Shown piece by piece: positions 26,730 through 34,761 of a DNA stretch of 64,000 nt (position 1 is its first letter; each line of letters starts with the position of its first letter). This DNA is from Firm-13 sp964617375. GTDB lineage: Bacteria > Bacillota > Clostridia > Saccharofermentanales > Saccharofermentanaceae. Under the pieces are notes generated by a model. It was not told where the DNA came from. It did not search any database and saw nothing but the letters and a program-made list of their open reading frames with translations. Both the position numbers and the translations under genes were made by a program. The stretch spans positions 1 through 64,000 of the forward strand of contig CAZTXQ010000004.1 of the NCBI GenBank assembly GCA_964617375.1, in the 5' to 3' direction.

Positions 26730-28428
26730 GTTTCGCGCCCTCCTTGTTTACCTTGTTTCTTCTGATTTTTTTCGTGGTCGTCTTCTCAAATTCGGTTTCT
26801 TCAACCATGGTCTGTCCGATTCTTTTATATACCGCAATACGCTTGTTCGCCCTGTTGACATCACTCTCGAAAATCTGTCTGGCCCTGTCCATGCCGACTT
26901 CTCCGGTAAACTGCGGATCAAGGTACGCGGAAGCCGTAATGATGACATCCTCGCCCTCGCTGTTCTTTTCCGCGAAAACGACCACTTCCTGTATGTAGGA
27001 AATGTTCCTTGCAAGGTGTTCTTCAAGCTCTTCGGGATGTACGTTCTTGCCGTTTGAAAGAATGATCAGATTCTTCTTTCTTCCGGTAATATAGAGGACG
27101 CCCTTCTTGTTCATATAGCCCAGGTCGCCGGTCATAAACCACCCGTCCTCCGTAAAGGTACTTGCCGTGGCTTCTTCATCCCTGTAATATCCGAGCATCA
27201 CATTCTCGCCTTTTACCAGAATCTCTCCGATCCCCAGCTCCGATTTCTCCCCGATGCGCACCTGACAGCCGGGGACCGGTATGCCGACGCTTCCCGGGAG
27301 ATCGTAAATCGGGCTGTTTGAGGAGATTAACGGGGAGCACTCCGTAATTCCGTATCCGTTGTATACGTGGATTCCGATGTCGTCAAAACCGCGTACCAGC
27401 GCCGGATTTAAGGGCGCGCCTCCGCATACGATTGTCGTAATCTTTCCTCCCAGATTCTTTAGGATCGGGAGAAAGAAGAACCGTCTTTTGTCAATGCCGA
27501 TTTTTCTCAGGAAATTGCTGTACCAGATACCATATTTCAGATGTCCGGTAAGGTGTGCCTTCTCCGCTTCCTTCCAGATGTTTCTGTGAAGCGCTTCGAC
27601 GATCATCGGAACCATCAGACTCATTTGCGGACTGAACTCCAGCAGGTTCTCCTTGACATGTTTGATGGAATCGTTGATGCATAGAATGGCGCCGCCGTAT
27701 ATGGATCCGAGCACATCGATGTTAAATTCATACGAATGGTTAATAGGAAGAACCGAAAAGGACTTTTCGGGCAGGATAAATAGAGACATCGCTCCGAAGA
27801 GACAGGCTGTAAGGTTCCGGTGGCAAAGCATGACGCCTTTGTTGGCCCCCGTTGTTCCGGATGTGAAAAGAATCGTACAAAGGGCATCGGCATCAAGCGG
27901 CTCACTTAAAAACTCCGTATATCCGTCAGCCATCAGCGAATGTCCGGACGCGATAAAATCATCGAGCGAGGGATAATACCCGCCGTTCTCAGAAGGGTTC
28001 ATATTAATGGCGAAACGAATCTCGGGACATTCCGAAAGGATCATGGAAATTTCCGGCGAGAAGGAATCGGAAAAGAACAGGCCCTCGACATCACTCTTCT
28101 TAAGGAGATGCACAATATCTTCCGTCGTCAGTTCCTTGTCGATCGGAACAACAACACCTACCCAGTTCACCGTCGCAAGATAACAGACAATATAGCTGTA
28201 GGAAGTTTCTCCGAGAAGCGCGATATGCCGTCCCTTCATGCCCTCTGACCGCAGTTTGGCCGCAAGCGCCTCAGAGTCGGATTTGAGATCGGTAAAGCTG
28301 TGGTCCGTAACAACGCGTTCTGCGTTCATTTCCCGGAATCCCGGTCTTGAGCCGTAATTCTTTACCGCATGATCAACCAGTTCCCTTAAATCACGCAGCC
28401 GCACACAGTCGTTAAAATGAATATTCAT
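26722..28428 (-). CDS. AMP-dependent acyl ligase/synthetase 2
   Basis: 568 residues from ATG 28428 (MNIHFNDCVRLRDL), five bases after GGAGGAGGTG; a frame extending to 28482 lacks a site. ANL motifs: ILFTSGTTGANKG, YNGYGITECSPLIS, MTGDLGYM and the catalytic lysine region EKTTTKKIRR. First gene of the operon ligase-carrier-PPTase-ABC-ABC-C-C. Expected to adenylate a fatty or other carboxylic acid and load it on the carrier protein. Paralog of the 16289-17995 ligase. Confidence 0.87.
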   Translation of the reverse strand: MNIHFNDCVRLRDLRELVDHAVKNYGSRPGFREMNAERVVTDHSFTDLKSDSEALAAKLRSEGMKGRHIALLGETSYSYIVCYLATVNWVGVVVPIDKELTTEDIVHLLKKSDVEGLFFSDSFSPEISMILSECPEIRFAINMNPSENGGYYPSLDDFIASGHSLMADGYTEFLSEPLDADALCTILFTSGTTGANKGVMLCHRNLTACLFGAMSLFILPEKSFSVLPINHSYEFNIDVLGSIYGGAILCINDSIKHVKENLLEFSPQMSLMVPMIVEALHRNIWKEAEKAHLTGHLKYGIWYSNFLRKIGIDKRRFFFLPILKNLGGKITTIVCGGAPLNPALVRGFDDIGIHVYNGYGITECSPLISSNSPIYDLPGSVGIPVPGCQVRIGEKSELGIGEILVKGENVMLGYYRDEEATASTFTEDGWFMTGDLGYMNKKGVLYITGRKKNLIILSNGKNVHPEELEEHLARNISYIQEVVVFAEKNSEGEDVIITASAYLDPQFTGEVGMDRARQIFESDVNRANKRIAVYKRIGQTMVEETEFEKTTTKKIRRNKVNKEGAKHA

Positions 28429-28691
28429 TCCGCACCTCCTCCGGCTAATACCGGCGGATTCAAGTAAGAGATCGGACGACAAAGCTGACAGGTATACTCT
28501 GACGAGTCTATCCGTCCGGTTATGTTCATAAACACATGTTTGTTATTCTCTAAAGAATCTGTGATGTATATTCGGAAAAATGCGTATCAAACGCTGCGCC
28601 GGCTGTATCATCTCTCTGGCTTTTCTTTGATAAACGTATCTCGATGGCTTATTTTATTATTTTGTGATACATCTTTTTGTTGTACATCAAC
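28429..28691 (-). other. Long 5' leader of the condensation-protein operon
   Basis: About 255 bases between the predicted transcription start and the first ATG. Right after the -10, two 15-base direct repeats occur on minus (GATGTACAACAAAAA then GATGTATCACAAAAT, 12 of 15 identical, about 28658-28687), possibly a regulator site. Further down CGGACG/CGTCCG could form a stem, and CCGG-tattag-CCGG lies immediately before the ribosome site. No coding sequence is supported; a 71-codon plus-strand frame here shows no homology. Confidence 0.5.
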
Positions 28692-28720
28692 ATTATCGTA
28701 CCGCGCTGGTGATTTGTCAA
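28692..28720 (-). promoter_or_regulatory. Consensus sigma-A promoter of the condensation-protein operon
   Basis: On minus, perfect TTGACA (28720-28715), 17-base spacer, GATAAT (28697-28692). It is oriented towards the ligase gene 264 bases downstream. Confidence 0.8.
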
Positions 28721-28757
28721 TTGATTTTGACTTTTAGATGCCATCCGTGTTAAATTT

Positions 28758-29765
28758 TTATGACATATTCTCATAAAGAAGTGTGATCTTCCCGCCGCAG
28801 ATCATGCCGAGGCCGGATACATCCGAGAGGTCATATTCTTCCGTATGAAAAGCATCGCCGCGCGCCAGCATTTCGGCGCACTTCTTAAGTGCGGCATATT
28901 CGACGGCGCCGCCTCCGACCGTGCCGGCAATCCATCCGTCCGGTCCGGCCAGCATCTTGCTTCCCGTTCCTCTCGGCGAGGAACCTACTCTCTTCACAAT
29001 CGACACAAGTATCGACCGATCGACAGCCTTATCCGGAATCTCTCTTTGGATTTCCATGGTCCCGGCCCTGTTCCTCACAAGAACCAGTTCCGCGGCAATA
29101 CTGACGGCAATTTCCGCGGGTGTCTGACCGCCTAAGGGAATGCCGATCGGCGCATGCATCTTATCGATCTTCTGCGGGGATATGCCCTGACCTTCGAGAA
29201 CTTTCCTGACCGACGCAACTTTGGCCCGGCTTCCGATCATGCCGAAATACGTAAAATCGTTTGCCAATATGATCCCGGCACAGAGCGTATCCTTGATATG
29301 TCCGGGAGTAACAACGACATAGTACGTGTTTTTGTATTTTCCCGTATGAGAGAGAGAATCTGCATAATCGGCGGAAATCACTTCGTCAGCGTCTGTAAAC
29401 CTTTCCCGGTTTGCGAATTCGGGACGCTCGTCGATAACCGTCACATAGAAGTCCAGCATACGGCCGATCCGGCTTAAGGGCAGGGAGATATGTCCGCCTC
29501 CCAGAATGACGAGGCGGGGAGCCATGGTCAGGTTCTCGTCGAACAGATTCCCGAACTGTGTCGGCCGGATCTCGCCGTATGTGCCATTCTCCGAAATCAA
29601 ACCGGGACTTTCCCAGACATCCGCTAATTCCGGATTGTATACCTTCTCTCCCGAAGCGGTCGTGATTATCCTCTCGCCCGCATACGGACCGTCGAGGAAA
29701 ACGGACGATGCCGCTCTGCCATATTCTTTGATTTCCGACAAAAGCCGTAACGTGCAATTCTCCAT
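28758..29765 (-). CDS. XdhC/CoxI-family molybdenum hydroxylase maturation protein
   Basis: 335 residues from ATG 29765 with GGGGAG upstream. The middle part is the XdhC Rossmann domain (LVILGGGHISLPLSRIGRMLDFYVTVIDERPEFANRERF) and the C-terminal part has the XdhC/CoxI block (VKRVGSSPRGTGSKMLAGPDGWIAGTVGGGAVEY). Note the two parts are in the reverse order compared with E. coli XdhC, as common in clostridial members. XdhC binds Mo cofactor and helps insert the terminal sulfur (or selenium) ligand. Last gene of the selenium operon. Confidence 0.88.
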   Translation of the reverse strand: MENCTLRLLSEIKEYGRAASSVFLDGPYAGERIITTASGEKVYNPELADVWESPGLISENGTYGEIRPTQFGNLFDENLTMAPRLVILGGGHISLPLSRIGRMLDFYVTVIDERPEFANRERFTDADEVISADYADSLSHTGKYKNTYYVVVTPGHIKDTLCAGIILANDFTYFGMIGSRAKVASVRKVLEGQGISPQKIDKMHAPIGIPLGGQTPAEIAVSIAAELVLVRNRAGTMEIQREIPDKAVDRSILVSIVKRVGSSPRGTGSKMLAGPDGWIAGTVGGGAVEYAALKKCAEMLARGDAFHTEEYDLSDVSGLGMICGGKITLLYENMS

Positions 29766-29813
29766 TTTTCTTCTCCCCATATCCTTCCATCGATTCCAAA
29801 AAACGATCCGCCA

Positions 29814-30545
29814 CTATATATGGGATCGCCCGGTCATAAGTACCGGTACCGGAGCAAGCATTTCCGCAATCTCTGCCGCCGCTTCCCGCCGGTTCATACG
29901 GTCTGCCTTATTCAGAATGACGGTGGCGGCGCAGGTTCCCGCATATGGCTCTATATAGCCTTCCCTAAGGAGCAGACCTATATCAGAGGGCAGAATCCGA
30001 TGATCCCCGAACGTCTTCAAGATGCGGCGTACCTCATCGGGCCGGTGACATACTTCGTCAATTTCATACCCGATCGAATCGAGTCCGGCAAGGATCAGAA
30101 GCCGCGTCGTATTAGGCGGGATGCAGGGCTCGTGCGCGGCCGGTGTTTTTAGCGGCAGTCCGCGCGAGCCGTCGGCTTCGACGAGAACCGTATCCGCCGC
30201 CTCGCACAAATCCGTATAAACATCCACCGGAAGTCCCTCGATTTTATCAAGTCCGAAGCGGCGGCCCGCGATGACGATGGTTTGCATGCCAAGGGCCTCG
30301 ATAATTTCTTCGGGTTGGTCCGAAAAGAATACCCCTTCTTCCGGCAGCGCGAGATGCGTGGTCATCGTCGTCAGAACCTTGCGGCCGTGCCCGGAGAGCT
30401 CCGAGGCAAGGCGCTCGAGGATCGTTGTCTTTCCTCCGGCTCCGACGGCCGAGATGACATCTTTCCTTAAGAGGTCCAATCCGAGAGCCTCTGTCAGTGA
30501 CTCATATGGCACGAATACGCCGCCTGAATATTTCCATATCTTCAT
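29814..30545 (-). CDS. yqeC: Selenium-dependent hydroxylase accessory protein YqeC
   Basis: 243 residues. A P-loop near the start (ISAVGAGGKTTILERLA) and the blocks VLTTMTTHLALP, VLVEADGSRGLPLKTPAAHEPCIP and VILNKADRM match YqeC. Genome-context work places YqeC with YqeB in selenium-dependent molybdenum hydroxylase clusters; its biochemistry is not settled. It ends 48 bases before XdhC and starts 1 base after the DUF3343 gene. Confidence 0.88.
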   Translation of the reverse strand: MKIWKYSGGVFVPYESLTEALGLDLLRKDVISAVGAGGKTTILERLASELSGHGRKVLTTMTTHLALPEEGVFFSDQPEEIIEALGMQTIVIAGRRFGLDKIEGLPVDVYTDLCEAADTVLVEADGSRGLPLKTPAAHEPCIPPNTTRLLILAGLDSIGYEIDEVCHRPDEVRRILKTFGDHRILPSDIGLLLREGYIEPYAGTCAATVILNKADRMNRREAAAEIAEMLAPVPVLMTGRSHI

Positions 30546-30546
30546 C

Positions 30547-30783
30547 CTAAATCATCAGCTCCCGGCTCCTGTCATAGGACAGGTTCTTTTCGAGAATCAG
30601 TCGCTCAAGTGCCGCGGTTTGATCCGGTGCCTCGCACCAGGCCATGCCGCAGCCGGCCGTTATCACGGTCGGTACGGGGATCAGGCGCCCCGTGAGACCG
30701 GCTTCTTTAGCCGCAGCCTCGAAGGACATCGCCTCCGTAGTCGTATGAAAAGTGACGATCAAACGCAGTTCCCTGATTCTCAT
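30547..30783 (-). CDS. DUF3343 putative Se/S carrier protein
   Basis: 78 residues, matching the short DUF3343 family by LIVTFHTTTEAMSFE, GRLIPVPTVITAGCGMAWCE with two cysteines five residues apart. It is regularly found with YedF and cysteine desulfurases; a role as sulfur or selenium shuttle is proposed. It sits between the desulfurase and YqeC genes with spacings of 8 and 1 bases. Confidence 0.85.
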   Translation of the reverse strand: MRIRELRLIVTFHTTTEAMSFEAAAKEAGLTGRLIPVPTVITAGCGMAWCEAPDQTAALERLILEKNLSYDRSRELMI

Positions 30784-30791
30784 GACGACTC

Positions 30792-31967
30792 CTATCGCTT
30801 TTCTCCCGCCAATTCACGGATTGCAGCAATCGCTCTATCCGCCTCTTCCCTTGTATTCAGATGCGAAAACGAGAATCGCACCGCGCCTTGTTCCCGTGTA
30901 CCGAGTGATTCGTGAAGAAGCGGTGCGCAGTGTGCGCCGGCGCGTGTATAGATTCTATACCTTCGTTCCAGAATATCGCTGATTTCGGAGGAATCGCAGC
31001 CAACAAGATTAAGACTGACGATCGGCGCCCGGTCCTGCTCGTCCATGTCTCCGTAAAAAGTGACACCTTGCGTATTCCTGATACCCTTGAGAAACCGTCC
31101 GGCCAATTCCCCGGCTTTTTCCCGAATGGCATCGATCCCCGTATTTTCGATATACTGAAGCGCCGCGAAAAGTCCCGCAATCCCGTGACCGTTGAGTGTC
31201 CCCGCCTCGAGTGCCGTCGGCGTTTCCGTCGGATGACTTCGGGAAAAGCTCTGCACGCCGGTCCCGCCGACCTTCAACGGAGGTATGGTGATCCCCTCCC
31301 GAACAAGAAGACATCCGATGCCCTGCGGCGCCATAAGACCCTTATGGCCGGAAAAGCACAGGAGGTCAATCTTCAATTCCCGCATATCAATCGGATAGAA
31401 TCCGGCGGACTGCGCCGCATCGACCAGGAAAAGCACACCTTTTCTCCGGCACATTTCTCCGATGGCTCTGATATCGGTCCTGTTTCCGGTGACATTTGAA
31501 ACGTGGGTGCAGGCGACCAGAACCGTCTCCGGCCGTATCATTTCTTCGATATCAGAAGGTGAAACAGATCCATTCACATCACACCCTACAAGACTGAGCG
31601 CCGCGCCCCTCGATTCCTGAAGGTACAGAGGCCTTAAGACGCTGTTGTGCTCGAGAACGGTTGATACGGCATGGGTACCCGGGCGAAGAAGTCCGGAAAT
31701 GACGATATTCAGGCTCTCGGTCGCGCCCGACGTGAAGACAACCCGGGAAGGATCCCCAAGTCCGAACATATCACTGATCTTCTGTCTTGTCCGGTAAACC
31801 GTCCTCGACGCCAGAAGAGATGCGTCATGTGCTCCGCGTCCGTCACTTCCGAAGCGGCCTAAAGCTTCACACACAGCCTCGGCGACGCACGCAGGCCGAA
31901 GCAGACTGGTTGATGCGCAGTCCAAATATATGTATTCACCGGCAATACCAGGTTCTTTATCTGTCAT
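30792..31967 (-). CDS. Cysteine desulfurase/selenocysteine lyase-like aminotransferase class V
   Basis: 391 residues. PLP lysine in SGHKGLMAPQG, the HVSNVTGN block, and the mobile loop cysteine in RAGAHCAPLLHESLG near position 360. This group of NifS-like enzymes travels with DUF3343, YedF and SelD and probably delivers S or Se as persulfide/perselenide. The context suggests selenium mobilisation for the Mo hydroxylase cofactor. Confidence 0.88.
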   Translation of the reverse strand: MTDKEPGIAGEYIYLDCASTSLLRPACVAEAVCEALGRFGSDGRGAHDASLLASRTVYRTRQKISDMFGLGDPSRVVFTSGATESLNIVISGLLRPGTHAVSTVLEHNSVLRPLYLQESRGAALSLVGCDVNGSVSPSDIEEMIRPETVLVACTHVSNVTGNRTDIRAIGEMCRRKGVLFLVDAAQSAGFYPIDMRELKIDLLCFSGHKGLMAPQGIGCLLVREGITIPPLKVGGTGVQSFSRSHPTETPTALEAGTLNGHGIAGLFAALQYIENTGIDAIREKAGELAGRFLKGIRNTQGVTFYGDMDEQDRAPIVSLNLVGCDSSEISDILERRYRIYTRAGAHCAPLLHESLGTREQGAVRFSFSHLNTREEADRAIAAIRELAGEKR

Positions 31968-31999
31968 AAATCCCGTCTCCCCTATGAATGCCGCTCCTC

Positions 32000-32809
32000 T
32001 TAAATTACTTTCCGGTTCTTTAGCATGATCATGGCCTCAAGCACGCTTCCGCCGATACACCTGGCTTTGTCGGATATGGTATAGCAATTCGCTGCCTGTG
32101 ACAGCCGCGGATCGATATCGGCAATCTTCAATCCTTCCGTTGTGCGGTATCCGTCACGGATCATTCCCCGGATGATACCTCCAATACCGGCCGGGACAGG
32201 AACCTCTCCGATCCTTGCGATCGTCTCGCCCTTTTGAACGGCATCTCCGATTCTCCGGACACTTTCAAAAATCCCCGATGCCGGAGCATGAACAACGCGT
32301 TCCTTGCCATAGCCGTCGATCAAACCGGGTACTCCCGTATCCGGCAAAGCACCGCCCGAAAAAATCAGGCGTCCCAGATCATGCCCGCGCATCGTCTCAA
32401 CGACAGCGTCGACGTCGATACCCGCGAGAAACCCGGGACCGAGTGCGATTGTGATTCCGGCCATACCCCGGGTCGTCCCGAGATTTCTTTTCGCGAGAAT
32501 CGCATCGACTAAAGCGAACGGACGAATCTCCTTGAGAATCTGTAAGGACGGATCCGCCATAACCGGTATTTTCCCGGAATCGATCGCCGTCTTCGCTGCC
32601 GCAAGGGTATCCACACGGATACCCGTCATGTCTTCTACCTTCCACTCACCTTCGTAAACGGCTTCTGACAAAGCGACATAGCGCCGGATCGCCGAGGGTT
32701 GATCCGATTCGAGAACCAGAACCGGATATCCGGCATGCCATAATTTCTGAATGCTTCCGGTTGCGATATCTCCGCCGCCGCGCACGAGGATCAGATCTTT
32801 ATCCGTCAT
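32000..32809 (-). CDS. yqeB: Selenium-dependent molybdenum cofactor protein YqeB
   Basis: 269 residues; the EF2563-type opening ILVRGGGDIATGSIQKLWHAGYPVLVLE, DAILAKRNLGTTRGMA, ALGPGFLAGIDVDAVVETMRGHDLGR and the lipoyl-like APASGIFE...RIGDAVQKGETIARIG are diagnostic. YqeB is the marker gene for selenium-dependent Mo hydroxylases. Its start overlaps the YedF stop by 4 bases (ATGA). Confidence 0.92.
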   Translation of the reverse strand: MTDKDLILVRGGGDIATGSIQKLWHAGYPVLVLESDQPSAIRRYVALSEAVYEGEWKVEDMTGIRVDTLAAAKTAIDSGKIPVMADPSLQILKEIRPFALVDAILAKRNLGTTRGMAGITIALGPGFLAGIDVDAVVETMRGHDLGRLIFSGGALPDTGVPGLIDGYGKERVVHAPASGIFESVRRIGDAVQKGETIARIGEVPVPAGIGGIIRGMIRDGYRTTEGLKIADIDPRLSQAANCYTISDKARCIGGSVLEAMIMLKNRKVI

Positions 32810-33563
32810 GGCTTGATCACCTTATCGGCATCGGAGAGCTTTCCGGCGATTACGTACATATTGGTGATCGAACCGACTCCGAGCGCCCCGGTCAAACCGT
32901 AATGATTGAGACACGTACCGCAGGTCAGTATTTCGACGCCCTGCGATTCGAGAAGCTTCAAGTCCTCGAGAGAATCGGATCCGAATACAGAGAGCTTCGC
33001 TCCGCCGTTATACAGAATTACGGTTGAGGGCAGACGTTCTAGTCCGGATAAAGCGTAGATATATCCCTTCATCAGGATCGCGCCGAGCTTGTCGTCGCCC
33101 TCCCCCATTTTGTCAGAGGAAAGAACGACAACGGTCTTATCCGCATACGTACAGGATGCGCTGTCCGCCGTCGGAATCCGCGAGGTATCTGTCATGGTCA
33201 GCGTAACCGCATAGCTTGTTTCCGCAGTCTTTTCGGCGGCACATTCGATCTGATTCTCCGCGGCCATTTTCGACAGATTGCGGACCGCNNNNNNNNNNNN
33301 NNNNNNNNNNNNNNNNNNNNNNNNNNNNNNNNNNNNNNNNNNNNNNNNNNNNNNNNNNNNNNNNNNNNNNNNNNNNNNNNNNNNNNNNCGGCGGCACATT
33401 CGATCTGATTCTCCGCGGCCATTTTCGACAGATTGCGGACCGCCGTTTCGTTGTCCACGGTAACTTTAATCGAGTCACCCTGCTTCATGGTCTCCAGAAT
33501 TTTCAGTGTTTCAATCAGCGGAACCGGGCACGTCTTCCCGGTCATATCGAGTTCTCGATCCAT
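32806..33563 (-). CDS. yedF: Selenium metabolism protein YedF (interrupted by an assembly gap)
   Basis: ATG 33563 follows GGAGG. The N-terminal 75 residues are a TusA/SirA domain (MTGKTCPVPLIETLK with the catalytic CPxP); the C-terminal 120 residues are a DsrE-like domain with ILTCGTCLNHYGLTG. The 100-N run falls in the middle, but the 55 bases on each side are identical. Removing one copy and the N-run (155 bases) leaves 603 bases, exactly 201 codons in one frame, giving a 200-residue YedF, the normal size. So the gene is intact in the organism. It is proposed to handle Se or S for the YqeB pathway. Confidence 0.88.
33234..33443. other. Assembly gap with duplicated 55-bp contig ends
   Basis: 33289-33388 is exactly 100 N. 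The 55 bases before it (33234-33288) and after it (33389-33443) are identical, beginning CGGCGGCACATTCG and ending GCGGACCGC. This is the signature of two contigs overlapping by a k-mer of 55 that a scaffolder joined with a fixed-size gap. It is not a biological repeat. Confidence 0.93.
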
Positions 33564-33587
33564 AAAATACCTCCGTTATCCTTTTGT

Positions 33588-34610
33588 TTATCTGATCAGA
33601 ATCTTCTTCTCCTGTGACAGTATGAGTGAACCGACGATTCCGCAAGGAAGCCTGAGCGCTTCGATATCCGAAAGCAGGGCATCGGCGTCGCCGGGGTCTA
33701 CGGCGATCAGGAGACCGCCGGACGTCTGCGGATCGAAGAGAAGCTCCTGCATGGAGAAGGGAACATCCATGAATTCCGTGTACTCTTGAAGGTACTCACG
33801 GTTGCGTTCGGCGGCAGCGGTGATGATAAATTCCCGCGCATATACGGCGGCCTCGCGTATAAACGGAACGGTAAGCGTATCCACGGCCGCTCCGCAGCCG
33901 TCCCGTAGCATCTCTTTTAAGTGGCCTAAAAATCCGAACCCGGTAACATCGGTACACGCATTCACGCGGTACTTTCTCATCGCTTCGGATGCGTATTTGT
34001 TGAGCGTCGTCATCGACCTGACCGCTTCGGAAAGCGCCTTATCCGAAGCTTTTCCGACACGGGACGCCGCACAGATGATCCCGACGCCCAGAGGCTTCGT
34101 CAATATCAGAATATCGCCGGGGTTCCCGCCGCAATTCGCGTAAATCCGGTCGGGATGTATGGTCCCCGTCACGGAAAGTCCGTACTTCACCTCAGTATCC
34201 CGAATGGAATGCCCGCCGGCCAGAACACCGCCGGCTTCGGTGACCTTGTCAAGACCGCCCTCGAGTATCCGCCCAAGAATGTTGAGATCCCATGTATCCG
34301 GAAAACAAACAATGTTTAGAGCCGTCTTAACGTCGGCCCCCATTGCATAGATGTCGCTTAAGGCATTCGCCGCGGCGATCTGTCCGAAAAGAAAGGGATC
34401 CTCGACCATCGGCGGAAAAAAGTCGAGCGTCATAACAACCGCCAGATCGTCTGTTAGACGGTATACGGCAGCGTCGTCGGAGCTCTGAAAACCGATTAGA
34501 AGATTCGGGTCATCGGGCCTCGGAAGTTTCCCGAGAACAGAGGAAAGGGCTCCGGGGCCAAGCTTGGCCGTGCATCCTCCGCCCTTGCAAAAGACAATTT
34601 TCTCCGGCAT
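33588..34610 (-). CDS. selD: Selenide, water dikinase
   Basis: 340 residues. Active-site CKGGGCTAK (Cys13, Lys16) corresponds to the G-C-(x)2-K catalytic pair; Cys, not Sec, is used. Further motifs SSDDAAVY, MTLDFFPPMVEDP, GQIAAANALSDIYAMG, AGGHSIRD, DVTGFGFLGH and FDPQTSGGLL. Makes selenophosphate from selenide and ATP. It heads the operon selD-yedF-yqeB-desulfurase-DUF3343-yqeC-xdhC, so the selenophosphate is probably destined for the Mo hydroxylase cofactor; Sec incorporation cannot be judged here. Confidence 0.95.
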   Translation of the reverse strand: MPEKIVFCKGGGCTAKLGPGALSSVLGKLPRPDDPNLLIGFQSSDDAAVYRLTDDLAVVMTLDFFPPMVEDPFLFGQIAAANALSDIYAMGADVKTALNIVCFPDTWDLNILGRILEGGLDKVTEAGGVLAGGHSIRDTEVKYGLSVTGTIHPDRIYANCGGNPGDILILTKPLGVGIICAASRVGKASDKALSEAVRSMTTLNKYASEAMRKYRVNACTDVTGFGFLGHLKEMLRDGCGAAVDTLTVPFIREAAVYAREFIITAAAERNREYLQEYTEFMDVPFSMQELLFDPQTSGGLLIAVDPGDADALLSDIEALRLPCGIVGSLILSQEKKILIR

Positions 34611-34647
34611 TTCTGCGCTTCGCCTCCCTCACACATTTTTCCCTTTG

Positions 34648-34653
34648 ATTATA
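34648..34653 (-). promoter_or_regulatory. Possible -10 element of the selD operon
   Basis: TATAAT on minus at 34653-34648, 38 bases before the selD ATG. No good -35 is visible 16-18 bases upstream. Confidence 0.4.
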
Positions 34654-34723
34654 ATCGATTCTGTACGCGCGGGCTTAAGAATTCATAATTCTTCTCCGGG
34701 AAAAATCCGGCGGTGTTTTGTCG

Positions 34724-34732
34724 TGATATAAT
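34724..34732 (+). promoter_or_regulatory. Extended -10 promoter of the moaA operon
   Basis: TGATATAAT (TG-n-TATAAT) about 30 bases before the moaA ATG. A clear -35 is missing, as often with extended -10 promoters. Divergent from the selD promoter about 75 bases away, so both operons could share a regulator. Confidence 0.55.
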
Positions 34733-34761
34733 TATTTATATTGTAAAGATCGGGGGACGCT

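Noticed and set aside
28522..28737. 71-codon plus-strand frame in the leader of the condensation operon
   Set aside because: Lies across the promoter, no ribosome site, no homology.
33234..33443. 55-bp direct repeat as a target-site duplication or recombination site
   Set aside because: Identical ends on both sides of a fixed 100-N run are the pattern of a scaffold join, and collapsing restores an intact yedF.
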